Origin: Streptococcus australis ATCC 700641
GTDB lineage: Bacteria > Bacillota > Bacilli > Lactobacillales > Streptococcaceae
Reading direction: 5' to 3'
DNA: 64,000 nucleotides
NCBI RefSeq assembly: GCF_000186465.1
Contig: NZ_GL636091.1
Location: forward strand, 2,034,351 to 2,098,350
The notes beneath the pieces are model-generated. The model was not told the DNA's origin. It saw only the letters and a program-made list of their open reading frames with translations, and ran no database searches. A program made the position numbers and the translations under genes. Shown here piece after piece: positions 49,354 through 58,939 of this stretch; within the stretch, counting starts at the first letter, position 1, and each line of letters starts with the position of its first letter.

Positions 49354-50196
49354 CTAAAAGTCTTTGGTATCTGGATTCGGTGCTCCTGCCTCTACTGGGA
49401 TCTTCCGAAGAAGGTCACAATCTTCTGGGGATAATGCAATCGCAGAGCATTGTAGGTTACTTGCAATGCGTTCAGGAGTCACTGACTTGGGCAGAGGTAA
49501 AAATCCTTCTGCTAGACTCCAGGCCAACAGAAGCTGGGCTGGTGTCACGTCATACTGTTTAGCCAATGTAAGGACTGTCTCATTTTGAGACAACTCTCCT
49601 TGGCCAAATGGCCCCCAAGCTTCCAATAAAATTCCTTTATCACGGCAATAACGGACTACTTCCTCTTGATAGACTCCAGGGGCCAAGCGAATCTGATTGA
49701 CCGCCGGAAGAACGTTGGCACTCTCTAACAAAGCATCCAGGTGATGGGGCAGGAAGTTACTTACGCCAATAGAACGGATTTTTCCTTCTGCCTGCATATC
49801 TTCCATGGCTCTCCAAACCTCACGATTCCGTTCTTTCCAGGCCTCATTTTCTCTGTGAGTCACAGGATTTGGCCAGTGGATGAGGTACAAATCGATATAA
49901 TCTAGTCCCAATTTGTGCAAAGATTCTTTTAGGCCATTGACAGCATCCTCATAGGTGTGACGATTATTCCACAACTTGGTCGTTACAAAAAGCTCTTCTC
50001 TTGGAATACCACTATCTTTGATAGCCTTTCCGACGCTTTCTTCATTTTGATAGATGGCTGCTGTATCAATATGGCGATAGCCCACTTCTAAGGCTGCTTT
50101 TACTGCTTGATAAGCTTCCTCGCCATCTTTCGCCTTCCAAGTACCAAAACCAAGTACAGGAATGTGGCGTCCGTCATTCAGTTTGTAGCTCTTCAT
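49354..50196 (-). CDS. Aldo/keto reductase
   Basis: This protein of about 280 residues is a NADPH-dependent AKR close to the 2,5-diketo-gluconate reductase group. Motifs are GFGTWKAKDGEEAY, GYRHIDTAAIYQNEESVG with catalytic Asp and Tyr, the Lys in TTKLWNNRH, the LDYIDLYLIHWPNP His, and GVSNFLPHHL. It is probably a detoxifying or general carbonyl reductase. The ATG at 50196 is one base after the upstream gene's stop and gives the family N terminus MKSYKLNDG. Confidence 0.93.
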   Translation of the reverse strand: MKSYKLNDGRHIPVLGFGTWKAKDGEEAYQAVKAALEVGYRHIDTAAIYQNEESVGKAIKDSGIPREELFVTTKLWNNRHTYEDAVNGLKESLHKLGLDYIDLYLIHWPNPVTHRENEAWKERNREVWRAMEDMQAEGKIRSIGVSNFLPHHLDALLESANVLPAVNQIRLAPGVYQEEVVRYCRDKGILLEAWGPFGQGELSQNETVLTLAKQYDVTPAQLLLAWSLAEGFLPLPKSVTPERIASNLQCSAIALSPEDCDLLRKIPVEAGAPNPDTKDF

Positions 50197-50197
50197 C

Positions 50198-50425
50198 TTA
50201 TTTCCCGTCACTTTCCTTTGTTTTTTCACCTGACTTAGAAGTCTTCGCATTCAAGCGCAACTTTGGCTTAAAGATATTTTCCTTCGGCTGCACCATCGAT
50301 TTGCTAAAGAAAGCATAGAGTAAAAAGGCACTACCTGCCACTAGGATGACGGGACTACGGCGCAACATACCGTAGATAAAGAAAAACAAGCCCATCAATA
50401 AAAAACGTACGTTTATCTTATTCAT
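50198..50425 (-). CDS. Small membrane protein, unknown
   Basis: This protein of about 75 residues has two short hydrophobic segments (about 6-22 and 25-40) and a basic, polar C-terminal tail (KLRLNAKTSKSGEKTKESDGK). I do not recognise the family. I place the start at 50425 (MNKINVRF) because CGAGG lies 7 bases before it. It is directly upstream of, and likely co-transcribed with, the aldo/keto reductase. Confidence 0.7.
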   Translation of the reverse strand: MNKINVRFLLMGLFFFIYGMLRRSPVILVAGSAFLLYAFFSKSMVQPKENIFKPKLRLNAKTSKSGEKTKESDGK

Positions 50426-50510
50426 AAAACTACCTCGCGATTCAATTACTTTCATTATACCATGTATCGGAGCAAAGAGACAAATGGTTAGATCAAGGAA
50501 TCCTATTCAA

Positions 50511-50538
50511 ATAAGCTGAGACTTTCATCTCAGCTTAT
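50511..50538. terminator. nagA terminator
   Basis: ATAAGCTGAGA/TCTCAGCTTAT forms an 11-bp stem with a 6-base loop. The T run on the minus strand is short (TTATTTG). Confidence 0.75.
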
Positions 50539-50602
50539 GGGATACATTCAATTTTTAGTTTGGCGAAAGCAAGCGATTCGTAGTTGAACCTCTTTTTCAC
50601 CA

Positions 50603-51754
50603 TTAGGCTTCAAATCGTTTTTGACCGTCTAAGAAGGTTGCTACCAACTCTAAATCTTTATCCAATACAATAAAGTCAGCGTCATACCCTTCACGGATTT
50701 GGCCACAGACATCATCAATATGGACAGATTTAGCAGGGTTGAGACTTGCCATCATGACCGCTTCATGAGGATTGGCAATGCCCCACTCAACAACATTCTT
50801 CAATCCATCTTTAAGCTTCAAGATCGAACCAGCCAGATTCCCTGTCGATTTCAAACGGGCTGTTCCATTTTCTACGACAACAGGGAATTCACCCAACATG
50901 TAGTCGCCATCTTCCAATCCACCAGCTGTCATACAGTCGGTGATCAAGGCAATATTTTCCACTCCTTTTTGTTTGAGAAGGATGTCGCAGGCTTTTGGAT
51001 CAACGTGATGGCCATCACAGATTAACTCTGCATAAGTATGAGGAAGTTGGTACATAGCCCCAACCATTCCCAACTCACGGTGCGTCAAACCGCGCATTCC
51101 GTTATAGGCATGCACCCAGACACTAGCCCCAGCATCCACTGCTTTTTTAGCTTCGTCAAAGGTTGCATTGGAGTGACCAAGCGCAACCGTTACCCCTTCT
51201 CCTGTTACTGTGCGGACAAAGTCTTCTACACCATCTCGCTCAGGAGCAAGGGCAATTTTATTGAGCAAGCCGTTGGCTGCTTTTTGCCATGCACGGAATT
51301 CATCCATCCGAGGATCTTTCATATAGGCTGGATTTTGTGCCCCTTTGTACTTCTCTGTAAAGTAAGGTCCTTCAAAGTAAATACCACGAATCTTAGCACC
51401 AGACGCTTCTTGGTATCGTGCTCCAATGTTTTCAGTGACTGCTAATAATTGCTCATAAGAAGAGGTCAAGGTTGTTGGCAAAAAGCTAGTGACCCCTGTG
51501 CTCAAGAGCCCCTCACTCATAGTATGAAGGGTTCCCTCGATGTTGTTGTCCATAACGTCAACTCCACCAAATCCATGGATGTGCGTATCGACCAAACCAG
51601 GAGCAATACTATAGCCTGTATAGTCCAAAACAGTAGCTCCCTCTGGTAGCTGATCTACATGTTTCCCAAATTTGCCATCGACAATTTCTAGATATCCTCC
51701 CTTACGAATGCCATGGGGATAAAAGAATTGATCTGCTTGTATATAAGTTGTCAT
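50603..51754 (-). CDS. nagA: N-acetylglucosamine-6-phosphate deacetylase
   Basis: NagA converts GlcNAc-6-P to glucosamine-6-P and acetate, feeding amino sugars from wall turnover or host glycans into glycolysis. The protein of about 383 residues has the metal motif DTHIHGFGGVDVMDN, the catalytic Glu in IYFEGPYF, the metal His in LGHSNATFDEA and HAYNGM, and Asp in LITDCMTAGG. The start at 51754 (MTTYIQADQ) has AAAGGAAA upstream. A TTTACA/TATAAT promoter with an adjoining NagR-like palindrome lies upstream. Confidence 0.96.
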   Translation of the reverse strand: MTTYIQADQFFYPHGIRKGGYLEIVDGKFGKHVDQLPEGATVLDYTGYSIAPGLVDTHIHGFGGVDVMDNNIEGTLHTMSEGLLSTGVTSFLPTTLTSSYEQLLAVTENIGARYQEASGAKIRGIYFEGPYFTEKYKGAQNPAYMKDPRMDEFRAWQKAANGLLNKIALAPERDGVEDFVRTVTGEGVTVALGHSNATFDEAKKAVDAGASVWVHAYNGMRGLTHRELGMVGAMYQLPHTYAELICDGHHVDPKACDILLKQKGVENIALITDCMTAGGLEDGDYMLGEFPVVVENGTARLKSTGNLAGSILKLKDGLKNVVEWGIANPHEAVMMASLNPAKSVHIDDVCGQIREGYDADFIVLDKDLELVATFLDGQKRFEA

Positions 51755-51793
51755 GGTGATTTCCTTTCTTTTTCTACCGATATATTCATACAC

Positions 51794-51837
51794 ATTATAA
51801 TCCTTTGTACTGTATTTGTAAATGGTATAGACCTATT
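51794..51837 (-). promoter_or_regulatory. nagA promoter with NagR-like operator
   Basis: On the minus strand, TTTACA (51817-51822) and TATAAT (51794-51799) are 17 bp apart. Immediately upstream, AATAGGTCTATACCATT (51821-51837) carries the palindromic core GGTCTATACC. This fits the GntR-family NagR/DasR operator, in which GGT and ACC arms flank a TCTA/TATA centre. Binding there would block the -35. Confidence 0.7.
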
Positions 51838-51876
51838 TTATTTAAATATATTAATATTTTCTATAAATACGATAAA

Positions 51877-51902
51877 AAATCCAGTTTTTTTGAGCTGGAT
51901 TT
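51877..51902 (-). terminator. Terminator of a possible small RNA upstream of nagA
   Basis: AAATCCAG/CTGGATTT forms an 8-bp stem followed by TTTTTATCG on the minus strand. The stem is the same as in the Na/Pi cotransporter terminator at 52174-52201, although no gene ends here. Confidence 0.75.
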
Positions 51903-52170
51903 CAGATTGAATATAAAGTCTTCTTTAAAACTTTCCTTAGGTGAGTACGGACGTTAGGTGAAATTATCCAGTGGATGATTTCAGCAATCCAGGAAGTTCC
52001 ATGACTTAGTTTTGAACCTAAAGTTTCAAAACTCCCGAGTGGCTGAAACTTTAGCGCTTCAGCCACTTTTCTCACAGCGGAAAGTAATAAATTTGTTTAA
52101 TTAATTAAAAATACAAATTATTTTTTTGAAAAAATTTTCTAGCTATTTTATGAAAAAAATTTGTCTACAT
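51903..52170 (-). other. Intergenic hairpin array; candidate small RNA
   Basis: This spacer of about 270 bp lies between two terminators. It holds a perfect 10-bp stem AGTGGCTGAA/TTCAGCCACT (52038-52067), a perfect 8-bp stem GTTTTGAA/TTCAAAAC (52009-52032), and a 10-bp stem with one mismatch (51960-51982). There is no open frame. On the minus strand the three hairpins would be followed by the terminator at 51877. A degenerate repeat element is the alternative. Confidence 0.45.
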
Positions 52171-52173
52171 TCT

Positions 52174-52201
52174 AAAATCCAGTCCTAAAGAACTGGATTT
52201 T
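52174..52201. terminator. Na/Pi cotransporter terminator
   Basis: AAAATCCAGT/ACTGGATTTT forms a 10-bp stem with an 8-base loop. The tail is richer in T on the plus strand (TTCGTTTTTT), but the position fits the minus-strand gene. Confidence 0.8.
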
Positions 52202-52209
52202 TCGTTTTT

Positions 52210-53841
52210 TTAGATCTGCTCCAATTGTACCTTCTCAGCTAAGTTCATGGCATGGTCTGCGACACGGGTATAGTGAGAGATGATATCAATAAAGTTCACA
52301 CCTGCTTGAGGTGTACACTCGCCCTTGTTCAGACGAGAAATATGGGTCTTCCGCAATTTCTTTTCAAGTTTTTCAATCGCCTGATGGCGCTGTTCCAACT
52401 CTGCGGCCAACTCTTGGTTATCCTCTTCTACACTTCGAAGTGCATCTTTAACAAACGTCGCCGTTTGTTGGTAGATATCTTCTAATTCAGCCAAAGCATT
52501 GTCAGAAAAGACAACTTTCTTCCGAATGAGGTAGTCCGTCAAGTTGATCAAGGCTTCTGCGTGGTCTCCAATCCGCTCCAAATCTCGAGAAGAATCCAAA
52601 ATATTGGTCAAGGATTCGCTTTCTTTTGGACTCAAAGCTTCACTGGACAAGCGGATCAAGTACTTGGTCAACTGATCATCGATGGTATTAATCGCTTCTT
52701 CTGTTTTATGACCTTTTTCAGCTAGCTTTTCTTCTTGATTCAAAATATAGCGATAAGATAAATCAAAAATCTTTTCAGCATAAGCTCCTAAGTGCAAGAG
52801 TTCTTTTTTGGCATTTCCCAAGGCAATCGAAGGAGCTTGGGTAATCAGATTTTCATCCAAGTAAAGTGGCTCGTATTTGACCACTTCATCCTCACCAGGA
52901 ATCAATTTCGTCACAAAGTAAGCCAATGCTCCGATGAATGGGAATTGAACGATGGTGTTGGTCACATTAAAAGCACCATGTGAAAAGGCAATCGTCATCT
53001 CAGGTGAGAGATGCAACTGAGCTTGGAAGAACTCAACCATACTTGTAAATGGTCCCAACAAGATGATACACAGAATGGTCCCGATGACATTAAATAAGAC
53101 GTGGGTCGCTGCAACCCGTTTGGCAGAAACATTGGCTCCCATGGCAGCAATGATAACGGTGAGGGTAGTCCCAATGTTATCCCCAAATAAAATTGGCAAT
53201 GCTCCCTTAAGATCTAAAAATCCACCGGAGTAGAGACCTTGCAGAATCCCAATCGTTGCAGAAGAAGCCTGGATCAAGACTGTGATAATGGCTCCAGCTA
53301 GCACTCCGAGGATTGGATTCTTCCCAAGGGTTACCATATATTGGCTGAACTCTGGCAAGTCTTTCAAAGGACTCATCCCTGCGCTGATGAGGTTCAAGGC
53401 GTAAAAGATTCCCCCAACCCCAAACAAGATCCGACCAATATTGTTAGCTATCCGATTCTTGGTAAAGAAGAGACAGACTGTACCGACAAACATAATGGGC
53501 AAGGCATATGTTCCCAACTTGAAACCAATGATGAAGGAAGTGACCGTCGTCCCGATATTGGCCCCCATGATGATCCCAATTGCTTGGCGTAGCGTTAATA
53601 GACCGGCACTTACTAATCCAACCGTAATAACAGTTACCCCGGTACTAGACTGGATAAGGGCAGTCACGACAATCCCTACGAGCACCCCTAGAAATGGATT
53701 ACTGGTATATTTGTCGATATAGTAACGAAGGCGATCCCCTGCAGCCTGTTGCAAGCCATCACCCATAGTTTTGATACTATATAAAAATAGTCCCAAACCA
53801 CCTAAGAAGTTAAATAAAATGTTCTGCCAATCAATGGACAT
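52210..53841 (-). CDS. Na/Pi cotransporter family protein with PhoU-like tail
   Basis: This protein of about 543 residues has two inverted Na/Pi cotransporter repeats in the membrane part (about 1-320), with the QSST/QASS motifs typical of the family (TALIQSSTGVTVITVG and TVLIQASSATIGILQG). A soluble PhoU-like helical domain follows (about 345-540). It probably moves phosphate with sodium. I place the start at 53841 (MSIDWQNI), where GGAGGAAAAGG precedes the ATG. It is monocistronic. Confidence 0.92.
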   Translation of the reverse strand: MSIDWQNILFNFLGGLGLFLYSIKTMGDGLQQAAGDRLRYYIDKYTSNPFLGVLVGIVVTALIQSSTGVTVITVGLVSAGLLTLRQAIGIIMGANIGTTVTSFIIGFKLGTYALPIMFVGTVCLFFTKNRIANNIGRILFGVGGIFYALNLISAGMSPLKDLPEFSQYMVTLGKNPILGVLAGAIITVLIQASSATIGILQGLYSGGFLDLKGALPILFGDNIGTTLTVIIAAMGANVSAKRVAATHVLFNVIGTILCIILLGPFTSMVEFFQAQLHLSPEMTIAFSHGAFNVTNTIVQFPFIGALAYFVTKLIPGEDEVVKYEPLYLDENLITQAPSIALGNAKKELLHLGAYAEKIFDLSYRYILNQEEKLAEKGHKTEEAINTIDDQLTKYLIRLSSEALSPKESESLTNILDSSRDLERIGDHAEALINLTDYLIRKKVVFSDNALAELEDIYQQTATFVKDALRSVEEDNQELAAELEQRHQAIEKLEKKLRKTHISRLNKGECTPQAGVNFIDIISHYTRVADHAMNLAEKVQLEQI

Positions 53842-53948
53842 TCCTTTTCCTCCATCATCATTCGATAAAAGTTTACTCACTCTATTTTAAAACATCCACC
53901 CCTTCGGCACAAGTTTTTTTTGAAATTTCTTCTGAATTTTGCCATAAA

Positions 53949-53980
53949 AAAACGATAGACTCTACAGAATCTATCGTTTT
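53949..53980. terminator. rbfA / infB operon terminator
   Basis: AAAACGATAGA/TCTATCGTTTT forms an 11-bp stem with a 10-base loop and T run on the minus strand, just below the rbfA stop. Confidence 0.9.
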
Positions 53981-53985
53981 GTTCA

Positions 53986-54336
53986 TTATTTTTTATCAAG
54001 ATCGCGTAACATTTGGTCAATCTTGTTTCCATATTCAATGGATTCATCTTTGACAAAGGTTAAATCTGGAATTTTGTACAATTTTAAATTCCGACCTAAT
54101 TCGCGCTTGATGGTTCCTGTTGCTTTTTCCAGCCCTGTCTGAGCCTTTTGATTATCTGAAGCCAGGTCACTCATAATCGAATAGTAAACCTTAGCCATCG
54201 ACAAATCGCCTAGCATTTGAACATCCGTAATAGTGACGCCTTGGACACGCGGATCACGAACTTTCTTTTGCAAAATTTCGTTGACTTCCCGCTTGATTTC
54301 CATACCGACTCGGTCTGTCCGAAAATGACTTGCCAT
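53986..54336 (-). CDS. rbfA: Ribosome-binding factor A
   Basis: RbfA binds the 5' end of 16S rRNA during late 30S maturation. The 116-residue protein has the single KH-like domain with [20 protein letters not shown] at the N terminus and the conserved [21 protein letters not shown] region. It is the last gene of the rimP-nusA-rnpM-ylxQ-infB-rbfA operon; AAAGGAG precedes the ATG. Confidence 0.96.
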   Translation of the reverse strand: MASHFRTDRVGMEIKREVNEILQKKVRDPRVQGVTITDVQMLGDLSMAKVYYSIMSDLASDNQKAQTGLEKATGTIKRELGRNLKLYKIPDLTFVKDESIEYGNKIDQMLRDLDKK

Positions 54337-54409
54337 AGGAACTCCTTTCTGCTCTGTCTTTAAAAACTAGGAAATGGGAGATTACCTCTCTTACTTCCTA
54401 GTTAACAGT

Positions 54410-57133
54410 TTATTTTTTAATTTCTTCCATGATGTAAGCTTCGATGGTATCATCAGTCTTGATATCATTGTAGCCTTCAATCATGAGACCACCCTCACGA
54501 CCGTTGGTCACTTCTTTGACATCATCTTTATAATGTTTCAAGCTTGCAAGAGCACCGTCATAGATCACGACACCGTCACGAATGACACGAACTTTGGAAT
54601 CACGAGTGACCTTACCACTGAGGACCATAAATCCACCGATAGTACCCACTTTAGAGACTTTAAAGGTTTCACGAATGACTGCTTCCCCGATGACTTTCTC
54701 TTCGAACTCAGGATCCAACATTCCCTTCATAGCATCTTCCATTTCTTCAATCACTTTGTAGATGATTGAGTGAAGACGGATTTCTACCTCGTCAGCTTCT
54801 GCTTGCTGACGCGCTTGAGGCGTAGGGCGGACGTTAAATCCAATGATGAAGGCATTTGAAGCTTCTGCGAGGGTAACGTCTGATTCGTTGATGGCACCAA
54901 CTGCTGAGTGAACGATGGTCACTTTCACACCTTCCACTTCAATCTTTTGAAGGGAAGCAGCAAGGGCTTCAACCGAACCTTGTACATCGGCCTTGATGAT
55001 GACATTAACGGATTTCACTTCTCCAGCCTTCAAAGTATCAAAGAGATTTTCAAGGCTGACACGGTTGGTTGCTTGACGTTGTTTCATCAGCGCACGTTTG
55101 GCACGTTCTTCACCGGCTGCACGCGCAGATTTTTCATCTTCATAAACCGCAAAGTGGTCACCCGCCATTGGCGCTTCGTTCAAACCAGTGATAGAAACTG
55201 GAGTAGATGGTCCAGCTACTTTCACACGACGGCCAAGGTCATTGGTCATGGCACGGACACGTCCGAAAGTATTACCAACAACGATTGGGTCTTGGACATT
55301 CAAAGTACCTTGTTGAACCAGAAGGGTTGCGACCGCACCTTTACCTTTATCCAAACGAGCTTCGATAACAGTACCGATGGCACGAACTGTTGGATCTGCC
55401 TTGAGTTCTTGGATTTCAGCTACAAGAAGGACCGTTTCCAAAAGTTCATCGATATTTTGGTTGAACTTGGCAGAGATTTCTACAAACTCAGAATCCCCAC
55501 CCCAGGCAGTTGACATAACCCCATGCTCTGCCAATTCACCGATGACACGTTCTGGGTTGGCACCCGGTTTATCGATCTTGTTAATAGCCACAATGATTGG
55601 GACATTAGCCGCTTTTGAGTGGTTAATAGCTTCGATAGTCTGAGGCATCACCCCGTCATCTGCCGCTACGACCAAGATGGTAATATCCGTAACAGATGCA
55701 CCACGCGCCCGCATAGAGGTGAAGGCCGCGTGTCCAGGTGTATCCAAGAAGGTAATTTTTTTGCCATTTTCCACGATTTGGTAGGCACCGATATGCTGGG
55801 TGATTCCTCCCGCTTCACCTGTTGCTACACGTGAATTACGAAGGGTATCCAAAAGGGTTGTCTTCCCGTGGTCAACGTGTCCCATGATGGTGACAACTGG
55901 TGGACGCTCTACCAATTCATCTGGATTCAAATAGCCATCTTCGACGAAGAAGCGTTCGATATCCGCATTGTCCACTTCAACCTTTTTCTTGGCTTCAATT
56001 CCATAATCCACTAACAGAAGTTCAATGGTATCGCCATCCAAGGATTGGTTTTGTGTCGCCATCACTCCCATCATGAAGAGTTTCTTAACGATTTCCGCAG
56101 GCTCACGCTTAATCCGTTTTGCGATTTCCGCAACCGTCATTCCATCTGTGTACTCAAGTTCACTTGGCAACTCATGGAATTTACGCTCTGTTACTGGTTT
56201 TGGAGCTTCATTGCGGTTATTCTTTCCTTTTTTATTCTTTTTGTTGTTGTTCCAGTTACTATTTCTTTGATTTCTCACTTGGTTTTGACTACTTCGATTC
56301 TTTTGTTGTTTTCTTGGACCATCTTCTTCGCGATCAAAATCTTCACGTTTTTTGTCTGGTCTAGCTTGCTTTTTCCGACGTGTATCAACTGCTGCAGGAC
56401 TTGGAGCCGCTACTTGAGTTGCCTTCGCTGGTTCTACTTTTGGCTGTGGAGCGACAACTTCAGTCGCAACTGCCTCTTCACGCTTACGACGTTGTTGACG
56501 TTCTTGCTCTACCTTGGCTGCCTGGTTTTGCTTGTAGCGTTCTTCGCTACCACGTGCATATTCCGCATTTTGCTCTGCCTTTAATGCTGCCGCACGGGCT
56601 TTAAAATCAATCTTCGGAGCGCCATTTACAGGATTTGGACGTCCTTGACCGTTGCCAGCTTGGTCACGGCGACGATCATTCCCTTGGTTCCGGCGGTCAT
56701 TTCCCTGATTTTTTCGCTCATTACGATTTTGGAAACGATCCCCATCCCGACGGTCGTTTTGTTGTTTCTTAGGTCGATTTCCTTGTTGTTGACGACGTTC
56801 CGCCTGCTCTTTTGCACGGGCTTCACGTTCCGCTTTGAAATTACGACTCTTTGGCTTCACAACAGGTGCTGCCACTGTTTCCGTTGTCTTTTCTGGTTGG
56901 TTTGCAACAGGTTCTTTTGCAACCGGTGCAGCTTTTACTTGTTTTTCTTCCGTCACTTTAGGAGTTTGGGGCGCCTTTGATGTAAAACTATTGACCAAAC
57001 GCTCAACCGCTTCACCTTCGATACTAGAAGCGTGACTCTTTACCTCCAACCCTAATTCTTTCGCCCGTGTGACGACTTCTTTACTTTCCTTGCCTAGTTC
57101 TTTGGCAATCTCATACAATCTTTTCTTAGACAA
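54410..57133 (-). CDS. infB: Translation initiation factor IF-2
   Basis: IF-2 delivers fMet-tRNA to the ribosome and promotes subunit joining. The 907-residue protein has a long, low-complexity basic N-terminal region (about 55-330, rich in Gln, Asn, Arg). The GTPase domain carries [23 protein letters not shown] and NKIDKPGA, and domains II, III and IV follow. The start codon is TTG (57133), 7 bases after GGAGG, giving [14 protein letters not shown]. It lies 16 bases below ylxQ. Confidence 0.97.
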   Translation of the reverse strand: MSKKRLYEIAKELGKESKEVVTRAKELGLEVKSHASSIEGEAVERLVNSFTSKAPQTPKVTEEKQVKAAPVAKEPVANQPEKTTETVAAPVVKPKSRNFKAEREARAKEQAERRQQQGNRPKKQQNDRRDGDRFQNRNERKNQGNDRRNQGNDRRRDQAGNGQGRPNPVNGAPKIDFKARAAALKAEQNAEYARGSEERYKQNQAAKVEQERQQRRKREEAVATEVVAPQPKVEPAKATQVAAPSPAAVDTRRKKQARPDKKREDFDREEDGPRKQQKNRSSQNQVRNQRNSNWNNNKKNKKGKNNRNEAPKPVTERKFHELPSELEYTDGMTVAEIAKRIKREPAEIVKKLFMMGVMATQNQSLDGDTIELLLVDYGIEAKKKVEVDNADIERFFVEDGYLNPDELVERPPVVTIMGHVDHGKTTLLDTLRNSRVATGEAGGITQHIGAYQIVENGKKITFLDTPGHAAFTSMRARGASVTDITILVVAADDGVMPQTIEAINHSKAANVPIIVAINKIDKPGANPERVIGELAEHGVMSTAWGGDSEFVEISAKFNQNIDELLETVLLVAEIQELKADPTVRAIGTVIEARLDKGKGAVATLLVQQGTLNVQDPIVVGNTFGRVRAMTNDLGRRVKVAGPSTPVSITGLNEAPMAGDHFAVYEDEKSARAAGEERAKRALMKQRQATNRVSLENLFDTLKAGEVKSVNVIIKADVQGSVEALAASLQKIEVEGVKVTIVHSAVGAINESDVTLAEASNAFIIGFNVRPTPQARQQAEADEVEIRLHSIIYKVIEEMEDAMKGMLDPEFEEKVIGEAVIRETFKVSKVGTIGGFMVLSGKVTRDSKVRVIRDGVVIYDGALASLKHYKDDVKEVTNGREGGLMIEGYNDIKTDDTIEAYIMEEIKK

Positions 57134-57149
57134 TTGCTGTCCTCCTCTT

Positions 57150-57449
57150 CTATTCCATAAGAGACCTCATTTTCTTTGAAAATCCAGCATCTGTCACGGC
57201 CACTACCTTTCGTGAGCGACCAATGGCAGTACTTAATTCTAGTGTTGAAAACACGGTTAATACCGGAATGCCATAATAGTGGCATTTATCTGTGATTTTT
57301 TTGGTAAGATTGGGAGCTGCATCATCTGCTAGAACGACCAAACGAGCCTTTCCTTCTTGAACAGACTTGATGACCAACTCTTCTCCAGAGATGATTTTCC
57401 CTGCTCGCTGAGCCAATCCCAATAAATTACTGACTTTTTGCTTATTCAA
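57150..57449 (-). CDS. YlxQ, L7Ae-family RNA-binding protein
   Basis: This 99-residue protein has the L7Ae/L30e fold with [20 protein letters not shown] at the N terminus and [16 protein letters not shown]. Members bind K-turn RNA, but the role of YlxQ in vivo is unclear. It overlaps the rnpM gene by 8 bases inside the nusA-infB operon. Confidence 0.92.
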   Translation of the reverse strand: MNKQKVSNLLGLAQRAGKIISGEELVIKSVQEGKARLVVLADDAAPNLTKKITDKCHYYGIPVLTVFSTLELSTAIGRSRKVVAVTDAGFSKKMRSLME

Positions 57450-57738
57450 GGCCTAACTCTCTTCTTTTCACCTTGTGATCCACATAAGCAATCAATTCGT
57501 CGTAGAAAGCTTCATCCACTTCCATGCTAAAGCTGCGATTGAAGACTTTCTTCTTCTTGGCTTGAAGTGCTTCCTCGTTATCGAGTTTGATATAAGCACC
57601 ACGACCATTTGCTTTCCCAGTTGGATCGATAAAAACTTGACCTTCTTTATTTTTTACGATTCGCAAGAGATCTCGTTTATCGATGACCTCATTTGAAACG
57701 ACAGACTTGCGTAAAGGGATTTTTCTTGTCTTTACCAT
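57442..57738 (-). CDS. rnpM: YlxR/RnpM, RNase P modulator
   Basis: This 98-residue YlxR-family protein has TRKIPLRKSVVSNEVIDKRD at the N terminus and the hallmark DPTGKANGRGAY. In B. subtilis the homologue RnpM binds RNase P RNA and inhibits it; the streptococcal role is inferred. The Cys residues seen in many homologues (RKC) are Ser here. It lies 10 bp below nusA. Confidence 0.9.
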   Translation of the reverse strand: MVKTRKIPLRKSVVSNEVIDKRDLLRIVKNKEGQVFIDPTGKANGRGAYIKLDNEEALQAKKKKVFNRSFSMEVDEAFYDELIAYVDHKVKRRELGLE

Positions 57739-57748
57739 GATTCCCTCC

Positions 57749-58894
57749 CTATTCGTCTACAGAATTCAAATCACTTTCTACTTCTTCAAAAGCAGGTTCT
57801 TGACTTGCTTCCATTTCTTCGTACTCACTAGCTGATTTGATATCAATCCGGTAGCCAGTTAAGTGAGCTGCCAAGCGCACGTTTTGACCACGACGACCGA
57901 TCGCAAGAGATAGCTTGCTATCTGGTACTACCACAAGGGCATGCTTGCTGTCTTCTTCATCAAAGATGACTTGATCGACCTCAGCAGGCGCAATGGCATT
58001 GTAGATAAATTCTGCTGGATCTGGAACCCACTCAATGACATCAATATTTTCTTCTGTTGGGACCATACGATCCAATTTCTGATCATAACGAGCTGGGTGG
58101 AACTTGCTAGTAATCTTTTTGATATTCGATCCACCACGACCAACGATGGTTCCAATCGCATCCACGTTTGGATTATGGCTACGTACAGCAACCTTAGTGC
58201 GGTCTCCAGCTTCACGCGCCACGCTCATGATTTCAACTGTTCCATCATAGACTTCAGGAATTTCTTGTTCCATCAAACGTTTGATCATTTCTGGATGGCT
58301 ACGACTTACGAAAACGTTGACCCCACGAGGATTGTCTTCTACTTTGTAGACAAAGACTTCGATGCGATCATGAGATTGGAAGACTTCACCCGGGATTTGG
58401 TCTTGTTTAGACAATTGAGCTTCGATAGACCCTAAATTTACATAGATAAAGCGATTATCAAAACGCTCAACCGTTCCACTCATAATTTCATTTTCATGTT
58501 CTTTATAAGTGTTGTAGGTAATCGCACGAGTTTGCTTGCGCATTTTTTCCATGATGGTTTGTTTGGCAGATTGGGCTGCGACACGACCAAACTCAGCAGG
58601 TGCTTCTTCAAATTTGATTTTGTCTCCCAATTCATAGGCAGAGCTAATCGCAAGAGCATCTTTCAAGCTAATTTCTAAGCGGCTATCAAATACTTCATCC
58701 ACTACTTCACGAACGGTATAAACTCGGAAGTCACCAGTCTTTTCATTAAATTCGATAGCAGCACTCTCTGCTTGACCATACCGTCTCCGATAAGCCGAAC
58801 GCAATGATTCTGTGACAGCTTCAATGATATCTTCTTTTTTGATTCCTTTGTCTTCTTCCAAGATGCGAAAAGCATCTAGCATTTCTTTACTCAT
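57749..58894 (-). CDS. nusA: Transcription termination/antitermination factor NusA
   Basis: NusA binds RNA polymerase and nascent RNA to modulate pausing, termination and antitermination. The 381-residue protein has an N-terminal polymerase-binding domain (1-125), an S1 domain (about 135-200), and two KH domains (GTIVGRGGSNIKKI at about 245, SLAIGRRGQNVRLAA at about 330). It has an acidic tail and lacks the extra C-terminal repeats of enterobacterial NusA, as is normal in Firmicutes. It is the second gene of the operon after rimP. Confidence 0.97.
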   Translation of the reverse strand: MSKEMLDAFRILEEDKGIKKEDIIEAVTESLRSAYRRRYGQAESAAIEFNEKTGDFRVYTVREVVDEVFDSRLEISLKDALAISSAYELGDKIKFEEAPAEFGRVAAQSAKQTIMEKMRKQTRAITYNTYKEHENEIMSGTVERFDNRFIYVNLGSIEAQLSKQDQIPGEVFQSHDRIEVFVYKVEDNPRGVNVFVSRSHPEMIKRLMEQEIPEVYDGTVEIMSVAREAGDRTKVAVRSHNPNVDAIGTIVGRGGSNIKKITSKFHPARYDQKLDRMVPTEENIDVIEWVPDPAEFIYNAIAPAEVDQVIFDEEDSKHALVVVPDSKLSLAIGRRGQNVRLAAHLTGYRIDIKSASEYEEMEASQEPAFEEVESDLNSVDE

Positions 58895-58939
58895 TCTTTT
58901 CTTGCTCTTAGGCTACTAAGAGCCTTCCTTTCTTTTCTG

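Noticed and set aside
54908-55513. 201-codon plus-strand open frame opposite infB
   Set aside because: It is a shadow of the conserved IF-2 GTPase and domain II codons; no promoter or ribosome-binding site.
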